A stretch of 37,634 nt of DNA from Myxococcales bacterium. Its GTDB lineage: Bacteria > Myxococcota_A > Polyangia > Polyangiales > Houyiibacteriaceae. Positions within the stretch are counted from its first letter, which is position 1. The number at the start of each line of letters is the position of its first letter. Shown here piece after piece: positions 9,106 through 15,375 of this stretch. The stretch covers positions 1 to 37,634 of the forward strand of contig JAGQJE010000057.1 of NCBI GenBank assembly GCA_020430775.1, written 5' to 3'. A program made the translations under genes and the position numbers. Below the pieces are notes generated by a model. That model had not been told where the DNA came from and ran no database searches. It worked only from the letters and a program-made list of their open reading frames with translations.

Positions 9106-9131
9106 CGGGCCCTGAGGGCGCCCTGGGTCCG
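9106..9131 (+). terminator. Hairpin downstream of mglA
   Basis: CGGGCCC (9106-9112) can pair with GGGTCCG (9125-9131) through one G-U, enclosing the palindrome AGGGCGCCCT. It starts 10 nt after the mglA stop, where a terminator is expected, but no U-run follows. Its left arm is part of a 17-bp sequence repeated at 9417. Confidence 0.35.
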
Positions 9132-9320
9132 TAGTTCGCGAAGGAGGTTCGATGCGAATTTCGGGTTCTCGCAAGGCGACAAGCGCAGGCGATGCGGAGC
9201 ATCGTCGAGCATTGACAACGCCGCGAGGTTCCGGAAGGCGCGCGAACATCCGATGCGCACTGCGGATTCAGGGCGCCCCAGGCCCGCTGAGCGGCTTACC
9301 TCCTCGGCCCCTCCCTGCGA

Positions 9321-9335
9321 AATACTCAGAGTATT
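9321..9335. promoter_or_regulatory. Perfect short dyad AATACTC-A-GAGTATT
   Basis: A 7-bp perfect inverted repeat with a single central A, AT-rich within GC-rich surroundings. It has the form of a dimeric regulator's operator, but no gene start lies close by, so the role is open. Confidence 0.3.
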
Positions 9336-9449
9336 CCTCAGTCGGGTCCTGCGGGGGCGCTCGCTCATCGAACCACTCAGAACCCGAAGCTCGCAGCGCT
9401 GCAACCCCCCGGTAAACGCATTCGGGCCCTGAGCGGCTTACCTCCACAG

Positions 9450-9503
9450 CCCGAGCCCGAGCCCGAGCCCGCGCCCGTGCCCGAACCCGAGCCCGAACCC
9501 GAT
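9450..9503. repeat. Hexanucleotide array (CCCGAR)n, nine units
   Basis: Nine consecutive 6-bp units of CCCGAG/CCCGAA with three variants (CCCGCG, CCCGTG, CCCGAT). If translated on the plus strand it would read as a (Pro-Glu)n run. The last unit runs into the left arm of the inverted repeat at 9500, and degenerate CCCGAA-like units reappear after its right arm (about 9622-9645). Confidence 0.8.
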
Positions 9504-9622
9504 TCGTGGGAAGCAACTCCTCAGGCCGTCTACGGCCCACTACATGATGTGGTCGACGACGGTCGGTGGCCACGATATGTTGTGGTGCCTCCCGTCGACA
9601 TCGAGTTGCTTCCCACGAATCG
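9500..9622. repeat. 20-bp perfect inverted repeat with 83-nt spacer (MITE-like palindrome)
   Basis: The left arm 9500-9519 and right arm 9603-9622 are perfect reverse complements (core ATTCGTGGGAAGCAACT). The spacer contains a weaker inner inverted repeat (CCACTACAT near 9537 against ATGTTGTGG near 9576), so the whole 123 bp could fold as a long interrupted hairpin. The size and form resemble small palindromic mobile repeats such as REP/MITE elements, but no transposase ends or target-site duplication could be identified. The element lies about 70 bp from the GH92 remnant. Confidence 0.6.
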
Positions 9623-9688
9623 AACCCGATCCCGGCCCCGAACCCGCGCACGCTCAGAGGCCGGGACGATCGGGCGCCATCTCAAATC

Positions 9689-9943
9689 GAAGCGAAAGCG
9701 CAAGACCGCCGTACGAGGGGTCGCGGTGAGCTCGGCGAGCGCGGCGGGACCCTCGAGATAGACCGTGTAGTAGCCCGCGTGCGCGGCCTCGTCGCGGTAG
9801 GCGCTGCCGGCCGCCTCGAACGACCCAGGCGGCGCGCCGGTGAACGGCACGACCACGGGGACGCCCAGGTCCGGGCAGCCGACCCCGCTCAGGTGCGTCA
9901 TCCCGAAGCCGTGGATCTCGGGGTCGCCCCACTTGAAACCGGT
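9689..9943 (-). pseudogene. Remnant of a GH92 alpha-mannosidase (N-terminal domain fragment)
   Basis: About 85 codons on the minus strand read as an internal piece of a glycoside hydrolase family 92 enzyme (exo-acting alpha-mannosidase, normally over 700 residues). The diagnostic blocks are GFKWGDPEIHGFGMTHLSG, GVGCPDLGVPVVVPFTG, then AYRDEAAHAGYYTVYLEG and AELTATPRTAVLRFRF, in the family's order. The frame before and after is open but has no GH92-like sequence; the true N-terminus, the catalytic C-terminal domain and any start site are missing. It is therefore a truncated relic rather than a gene. The family assignment is from motif memory. Confidence 0.75.
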
Positions 9944-10066
9944 CGCTACCGGCCGAGAGGCGCGTCGAAGTGCCCGTCCGGTCCGCGGGTGCGGCGGGCG
10001 CTGCCCACGGAACTGCTACGCTCGCGCGAGACTTCACGTCGGGGCACCACAGACAGGAGCGGCGAG

Positions 10067-10978
10067 ATGACGGCAGAGCAGATTCGGTTCGACGGGCAGG
10101 TCGCGATCGTCACGGGCGCCGGTGCGGGGCTCGGTCGCGCACACGCCGTTGAGTTGGCGCGACGCGGCGCGCGCGTCGTCGTGAACGACCTCGGCGGCGC
10201 GCTCGACGGCAGCGGCGGCTCGAGCGCGGTGGCGGATGAGGTCGTGCGCGAGATCGAGGCCGCGGGCGGAGAGGCGATCGCCAACGGCGCGTCGGTCTGC
10301 GACCGGGCAGGCGCCGAGCACCTCGTCGCGTCGGCGATCGACCGATGGGGGCGGGTCGACGTGCTGATCAACAACGCCGGCATCCTCCGCGACAAGACCT
10401 TCAAGAAGGTGACCCTCGACGACTTCGAAACAGTCCTGAACGTCCACCTGCTCGGCAGCGTCTACGTCACCAAGGCCGCGTGGCCGCATATGCTCGACCG
10501 GGGCTACGGGCGCGTCCTCATGACCACGTCGTCATCGGGCCTGTACGGAAACTTCGGTCAGTCAAACTACAGCGCGGCCAAGCTCGGGCTCGTCGGCCTG
10601 ATGAACACGCTCAAGCTCGAAGGCCAGCGCAACGACATCCGCGTCAACGCCGTCGCCCCGATCGCCGCGACCCGCATGACCGAGTCCCTCGGCATCGACC
10701 CTGCACTCTTCGAGCGCCTCCAGCCCGAGCTCGTCACCGCCGCCGCCCTCTACCTCTGCTCCGCCGACGCCCCCACCGGCGCCATCATCGAGGCCGGCGC
10801 CGGCTACTTTTCGACAGTCCAGATCGTCGAAGGCCGCGGCGTCTCCCTGGGTGCCGACGCGACCGCCGAAGACGTCGCCGCCCATTGGACCGCCATCTCC
10901 GACATGACCGCCGCCGCCCCCTTCAGCCACGGCGGCGAAGTCTTCGAAAGGATCGCCACCGCCCTGACGAAGGAGTGA
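10067..10978 (+). CDS. SDR-family oxidoreductase, MFE-2 type (3-hydroxyacyl-CoA dehydrogenase-like)
   Basis: 303 residues. NAD(P)-binding TGAGAGLG at 16-23, NNAG at 102-105, catalytic Ser155, Tyr168 and Lys172 (SNYSAAK), the classical SDR set. The insert VVNDLGGALDGSG...ADEVVREIEAAGGEA and the block LRDKTFKKVTLDDFETVLNVHLLGS are typical of the dehydrogenase unit of peroxisomal multifunctional enzyme type 2 (HSD17B4). A role in beta-oxidation or another hydroxyacyl-CoA step is therefore likely. The ATG at 10067 has AGGAG 7 nt upstream; the frame extends further upstream but only through the repeat island and is rejected. A free-standing SCP2 domain, another module of MFE-2, is encoded at 18271, not adjacent. 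It is followed after 156 nt by pirin. Confidence 0.9.
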   Translation: MTAEQIRFDGQVAIVTGAGAGLGRAHAVELARRGARVVVNDLGGALDGSGGSSAVADEVVREIEAAGGEAIANGASVCDRAGAEHLVASAIDRWGRVDVLINNAGILRDKTFKKVTLDDFETVLNVHLLGSVYVTKAAWPHMLDRGYGRVLMTTSSSGLYGNFGQSNYSAAKLGLVGLMNTLKLEGQRNDIRVNAVAPIAATRMTESLGIDPALFERLQPELVTAAALYLCSADAPTGAIIEAGAGYFSTVQIVEGRGVSLGADATAEDVAAHWTAISDMTAAAPFSHGGEVFERIATALTKE

Positions 10979-11134
10979 GCGGCGGACCCATGGGGTTACG
11001 CAGGTTCGCGCGACGCCGTCCGCTCCCCAACCCCTTGCGCGCGCCGGGGCCCCTGGCGCAGGATCCCTGGCTGTCACCCTCCGAGCTCGTCGCGCGTCGA
11101 GCCTCGCGGGCTCCGAGAGGAAGAGAGGCCCATC

Positions 11135-12052
11135 ATGAGTGTCCGACCCGCTATCGATCCTGCCTGCGCGCCGTGCGAGTCGACGCCGGTCGTCGAGACG
11201 CTCATCGACGGGCGGCCGCGAGACCTCGGCGGGTTCAGCGTCCGGCGCATCCTGCCGTCGGTCGCCAGGCGCCTGGTCGGCCCGTTCATCTTCCTCGATC
11301 ACTTCGGCCCTGTGACCATGGCGCCCGGGAGCGGCATGGACGTGCGTCCACATCCGCACATCAACCTCGCCACGGTGACCTACCTCTTCGAGGGCGAGAT
11401 CGTGCACCGCGATAGTCTGGGCTCGCATCTGGCGATCCGGCCCGGCGCCATCAACTGGATGACCGCCGGTCGGGGCATCGTCCACTCGGAGCGCAGCAGC
11501 GCGGAGGAGCGGGCGCGCGGTCCTCGGTTGCACGGCCTGCAGCTCTGGGTAGCCCTGCCTGTGGCGAGCGAAGAGATGGCGCCGGAGTTTCACCACCACG
11601 CGGCCGACACGCTGCCCGAGGTCGAAGTAGGCGCGGCGCGAGCGCGGGTGCTCGCAGGCTCGGCCTACGGCGTGACGTCCCCGGTCGAAACGCTCTCACC
11701 GCTCTTTTACGTCGAGGCGAGGCTCCCCGCGGGCGCGCAGATCGACGCACCAGCCGAGCACCACGACCGCGCGATCTACGTCGTCGAAGGCGAGGTGCGC
11801 TGCGACGGGCAGGAGGCCGCCGCCGGTCGCATGATGGTCCTGACGCCGGGCGTGAACGCGACCGTGCACGCGACCTCCGACAGCCGCGTCGCGCTCATCG
11901 GCGGCGAGCCCCTCGAGGGCAAGCGCCACATCTGGTGGAACTTCGTCTCGAGCCGCAAGGAGCGCATCGAAGAGGCCAAGCGCGACTGGAGAGAAGGCCG
12001 CCTCCCGAAAGTCCCGGGCGACGAGGACGAGTACATCCCGCTGCCCGAGTGA
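11135..12052 (+). CDS. Pirin family protein
   Basis: 305 residues, a bicupin of the pirin family. The N-terminal cupin keeps the metal ligands: HPH (H73, H75), H117 and E119 (GRGIVHSER). These correspond to the iron site of human pirin (H56, H58, H101, E103). Other family blocks are LVGPFIFLDHFGP, HPHINLATVTYLFEGEI, HGLQLWVALP and the C-terminal KRHIWWNFVSS. Known members are cytoplasmic iron proteins acting as redox-sensitive regulators or quercetin dioxygenases; the substrate here is unknown. The start ATG has a purine-rich AAGAGAGG stretch upstream. Probably transcribed with or separately from the SDR 156 nt upstream. Confidence 0.93.
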   Translation: MSVRPAIDPACAPCESTPVVETLIDGRPRDLGGFSVRRILPSVARRLVGPFIFLDHFGPVTMAPGSGMDVRPHPHINLATVTYLFEGEIVHRDSLGSHLAIRPGAINWMTAGRGIVHSERSSAEERARGPRLHGLQLWVALPVASEEMAPEFHHHAADTLPEVEVGAARARVLAGSAYGVTSPVETLSPLFYVEARLPAGAQIDAPAEHHDRAIYVVEGEVRCDGQEAAAGRMMVLTPGVNATVHATSDSRVALIGGEPLEGKRHIWWNFVSSRKERIEEAKRDWREGRLPKVPGDEDEYIPLPE

Positions 12053-12078
12053 GCCGCTGCCGGGTCGAACGCCGCCTC

Positions 12079-12401
12079 CGTCGCCACCTCCTCCCTCGGC
12101 GGCGCGTCGAGGCGCCCGAGCCCGTTCGTCAGCACAATCATCGCGCCGATGGCCGTGTTGAATCGCATCGCCTCGATGTCCTCGGTCACCTTCGCGATGG
12201 TCTCGTGCAGGAGCCGCAACGTCGCCTCCTCGAGCGCGCCGTCGGACGCCTGCACCGGGACGCCGTCGCGCCGCGCCACGTCCGCACGACGACCGCCCAC
12301 ACACCCGCCTCGTCGCGGTAGCCGGTGTACTCGACCTCGCCGAGGATCATCCCCTGGTGGACGAGCGTCGCGAATGGCTCTTTCACCGGAACGAACCCGC
12401 C
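12079..12401 (-). pseudogene. Decayed partial copy of leuS with internal deletion
   Basis: This stretch is a diverged copy of part of the intact leuS gene located 3.3 kb away in the same orientation. 12079-12244 matches about 15691-15856, and 12230-12401 matches about 16165-16336. About 325 bp in between are missing, and the two parts meet in a short sequence shared by both sites (TCGAGCG...CGCCGTCG). Readable remnants on the minus strand are VPVKEPFATLVHQGMILGEV, EYTGYRDEAGVW, then after a frameshift DVARRDGVPVQASDGA joined directly to LEEATLRLLHETIAKVTED. The frameshift, the deletion and the absence of both ends show it is not functional. Neither catalytic motif (HVGH or KMSKS) is included. 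Confidence 0.92.
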
Positions 12402-12685
12402 CCCCGACCCCGCCACCGCGAAGTAGCCCAAATCCAGGCCACGGGGACACGCTGATCGGGTACCTTGGCGCCGTCTCCCCTCGATCGGTGCGCTCCCCGG
12501 CCCCGCTCGGCGGCGCCGACCGACGAGCGCTGGGACTTGACAGCGTGGCCGCGCGGGCGGAGCGTTCGCTTGGTTTTCGAGATGTGGTGGGTTTGGGGGG
12601 CTCCGGCCGTCCGTGCCGACTCCCCTTGTAACAGCGCCGCGCTCGCTCGAGCGGACTCTGCGGCGGCATCGAAGGGGGGCGTGTC
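12402..12685. other. Non-coding stretch between leuS remnant and protease gene
   Basis: Together with the remnant, the gap 12053-12685 exceeds 600 bp. Past the leuS-like sequence nothing protein-like is recognised. A TTGACA occurs at 12537-12542 on the plus strand, but no convincing -10 follows. A GGGGGG run (about 12676) precedes the protease ATG and may serve as its ribosome binding region. Confidence 0.4.
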
Positions 12686-15364
12686 ATGGCGCAGTCGAGC
12701 GCTCATCGACTCGTGGGGCTCATCACCGTTGTCCTTTGCGTCGCCGGCTGCGGCTCGTCCGGCGGGGGGAAGGCCCCGCCGACGGGAGGGTTCACGGAAG
12801 ACGACGCCTGGACAGGGCGCGCGCCGACCGATGCGACGGAGCTCACGCCGGAGGACTTCCGCGCGCGCGTCGACTCCGACGAGATCGTCGTCCGGAGCAG
12901 CGGCGCGGTCGACGCGACACGCGCCGCGCGACAGACCCGCTACGACGACGACAAAGACAAGCTCGTGGCTATCCCGAACCCCGGCCCGGCTGTTGAGGCG
13001 TTGCTCGATGAGCTGGCCGAGCAGCCCACCGTCGAAGGCGAGCGGCCGGTAGATGTCCCAGGTGCCGGAACGGTGGTGCTCTACGGCCTTGGAACGCAGG
13101 CCCGAAACGCGGTCGATTCGTACGAACTCTCGCAGCGCGTCGACAACGCGACGACGGCCTACCAGCAGGTGTACGACCTCTTGCCCACCGAGTTGAGGGC
13201 GACCGTGCCGACGCCGGCGAGCCTCGACGGCAAGCCGCTCGCTGACGTGGACGCGGCGCTCGCCGCGGTCGAGAGCGCGCTCGCGGGCGCCTCGACGAAA
13301 GCCCGCCTCGAGCCACGCCCGGCGGCTCCGGGAGCGCCGACGTCGAACGCGAAGGAGGCGTTGCGCCCGGGCGCAGGGACGGACCACGACGCGTCGTGCG
13401 CCGCGCCCACGGGGCTCGCGGCGCAGTATTGGTTTCCGCTCAAGCGCTTCGTCTCGCCGGTGAAGAACCAAGCCAAGCGCGGTACGTGCTGGGCGTTCGC
13501 GGCCATCGGCTCGGTCGAGAGCCGTGAGCGCGTGCAAAACGGCAACACGTACGACCTCTCTGAGCAGTTCCTCGTCAACAAGGTCAAGCAAGACTGGGAC
13601 AGCGACGACTACAGCGACGGCTACTGGTCGGACCGTGCGCTCAACACGGCCGTCGACCGCGGCCAGGCGCTCCTCGCGGAGGGCGGCTGGACGTACAACC
13701 CCGCCACGGGCCGGCCGTCGGTCAAGGACGGAGACGAGGACTCCTACGACAATACGTGCACCCCTTACGGCGAGGGCCCGAACGCGGGCACCTGCTCGAA
13801 GACGGCGCACGAGAGCAGGCGCTACTGCACGGACTACTTGCTCTTCGACGTCTGCGGGTACGCGCGCGTCAACTTCGGCGGGCCGGGCGTCGCGGCGAGC
13901 CGCGCGTACAACGTATGGACGAGCGGACAGCGCTTCGACCTCGATCGCTACCGCTTCTTGCTCGACCAAGGCGTCGTGCTCCTCGCTTCGTTCCCGGTCT
14001 ACAGAGGGTTCATGGACGACGCGGCGGGCGGCGTGGTCAGCAACTACGCGAAGACCAGGCTGGACGGCATGGGCAAGGAGGTCAGCGGCTCGTACGGCGG
14101 ACACGAAGTGCAGATCGTCGCCTTCATCGACAACGCGGCGCTCTCGAAGCCAGGGCGTCCTGCGGTGAACATCGGCGGAGGCGGCTACTTCATCATCAAG
14201 AACTCCTGGGGCTGCGGCGCCGGCGACGGCGGCTACTACTACGTGCCGGCGGACTACGTGAGCGGGTCGTTCTCCTCGCTCGACGCCCTCGCCTTCGACT
14301 CGCGGCGCAGTGACGCCTGGAACCGCGAGCAGGCGAACCCCGGAGGGAGCGAGCCGTTGAAGGTCGAGCTGCTGATGAACCCTGCGCGCGTCGATCTCCG
14401 GGTGCCGACTGACATCGCGCGCTTCTTCCGGGTGTCGCACCCGGTCGCCAAGAGCGTGCACCTCAACATCAGCGCGGGCGCGCTCGGGGTCATCTACGAC
14501 GGTGCGTGGAGCACGGACCCTGACGCGCTCTTCGGACCGAGCTTCCGCTACACGTTCGCGCAAGCGGGATCGGTGCCCGTCACCCTGACCGCCACCTACG
14601 GCGACGTCGTCGCGAGCGCACGGCTGACGATCAACGTCATCAACAGCCCGCCCTTGCTCTCGGTCGAGACCTCCGGCGATGCCTTCGTCGGCGAGCCGTA
14701 CGTCCTCACGGCGAAGGTGATCGACCAGAACGAGACGGACGCCGCGATGCTCTGCAAGAACACCACCTGGACGGTGGAGGCGCCGGACACGGTCTCCGAC
14801 GGCACGGGATGCAAGGTGCAGGTGACCTTCGCCTCAGAAGGCGCGCGCAAAGTCACGGTCGCCACGCACGACAGCGAAGGGCTCGTCACCACGCGATCGC
14901 TCTCGGTCGCGGTGATGCCGGCGCCGGTGAACCCGTACCCCCGCATCACGAACGGCGGCGTCCAGTCGTCCGAGGCGCGCTTCTTTCAAGGGATGTTCCT
15001 CGGGTGCCAGAGCCCGGCCGTGGCGCTCGGCGCGACGATCGACCTGAGCGAGAGCGGGTGCGTCCTCTTCATCGGCGAGACCCCCCCCCGCTACTCGTCG
15101 TTCGTGACCGTCGAAAACCCGGACGCCGAGGCCCTGACCTACGACTGGCGCCTGTACGTCACGTACGAGGACGGCGACCACGTGTACGAGTCCGCATTCG
15201 GCTCGACGAAGGCGTCGATGCCGCTCGTCAACGTCAACAACGCGTGTCCGACGACCGTCCCTTGCCGGGTGAACGTCGTGGTCCACGCGCCGGACCCGAG
15301 CCGCGACAAGACGCAGACCGTCTGGACCGGGCAGTGCTCCTTGGAGGCCTGCCGGATCAACTGA
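12686..15364 (+). CDS. Papain-like (C1) cysteine protease lipoprotein with C-terminal beta domains
   Basis: 892 residues. The signal peptide ends in lipobox CVAGC (Cys22), so an exported lipoprotein is expected. The peptidase domain carries the papain motifs: oxyanion Gln262 and nucleophile Cys268 (VKNQAKRGTCWAF), His473 (GGHEVQIVAF) and Asn506 (FIIKNSWGCG). The Cys-His spacing (205) is longer than papain's (134), owing to an inserted Cys-containing region at about 345-400. Residues 30-240 may be a propeptide. The C-terminal 330 residues look like PKD/Ig-type beta sandwiches (GSVPVTLTATYGD; ARKVTVATHDSEG), useful for substrate or surface binding. A role in extracellular digestion or predation is inference. 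It ends 11 nt from the stop of leuS on the opposite strand. Confidence 0.9.
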   Translation: MAQSSAHRLVGLITVVLCVAGCGSSGGGKAPPTGGFTEDDAWTGRAPTDATELTPEDFRARVDSDEIVVRSSGAVDATRAARQTRYDDDKDKLVAIPNPGPAVEALLDELAEQPTVEGERPVDVPGAGTVVLYGLGTQARNAVDSYELSQRVDNATTAYQQVYDLLPTELRATVPTPASLDGKPLADVDAALAAVESALAGASTKARLEPRPAAPGAPTSNAKEALRPGAGTDHDASCAAPTGLAAQYWFPLKRFVSPVKNQAKRGTCWAFAAIGSVESRERVQNGNTYDLSEQFLVNKVKQDWDSDDYSDGYWSDRALNTAVDRGQALLAEGGWTYNPATGRPSVKDGDEDSYDNTCTPYGEGPNAGTCSKTAHESRRYCTDYLLFDVCGYARVNFGGPGVAASRAYNVWTSGQRFDLDRYRFLLDQGVVLLASFPVYRGFMDDAAGGVVSNYAKTRLDGMGKEVSGSYGGHEVQIVAFIDNAALSKPGRPAVNIGGGGYFIIKNSWGCGAGDGGYYYVPADYVSGSFSSLDALAFDSRRSDAWNREQANPGGSEPLKVELLMNPARVDLRVPTDIARFFRVSHPVAKSVHLNISAGALGVIYDGAWSTDPDALFGPSFRYTFAQAGSVPVTLTATYGDVVASARLTINVINSPPLLSVETSGDAFVGEPYVLTAKVIDQNETDAAMLCKNTTWTVEAPDTVSDGTGCKVQVTFASEGARKVTVATHDSEGLVTTRSLSVAVMPAPVNPYPRITNGGVQSSEARFFQGMFLGCQSPAVALGATIDLSESGCVLFIGETPPRYSSFVTVENPDAEALTYDWRLYVTYEDGDHVYESAFGSTKASMPLVNVNNACPTTVPCRVNVVVHAPDPSRDKTQTVWTGQCSLEACRIN

Positions 15365-15375
15365 CGCGCCGGGCG

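Larger units (their letters stand above)
9100..9433. repeat. 17-bp direct repeats flanking about 300 bp
   Basis: CGCATTCGGGCCCTGAG occurs at 9100-9116 (just after mglA) and again at 9417-9433, a spacing of 317 bp. A second pair, CTGAGCGGCTTACCTCC, occurs at 9287-9303 and 9429-9445. The right-hand copies overlap, so the two sequences are joined at 9417-9445 but separate at their left-hand sites. This suggests short duplications during rearrangement. Confidence 0.75.
9097..10066. other. 970-bp gene-poor, repeat-rich island
   Basis: No intact gene is credible here. The open frames on both strands are short and have no family-like sequence, apart from a GH92 fragment. The stretch holds two pairs of 17-bp direct repeats, a short AT-rich dyad, a hexanucleotide array, a 20-bp perfect inverted repeat with an 83-nt spacer, and the mannosidase remnant. 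It looks like a scar of past insertions and deletions between mglA and the SDR gene. Confidence 0.7.

Noticed and set aside
9566-10066. N-terminal extension of the SDR gene
   Set aside because: The frame is open but runs through the inverted repeat and the antisense GH92 remnant; AGGAG and the family N-terminus place the start at 10067.
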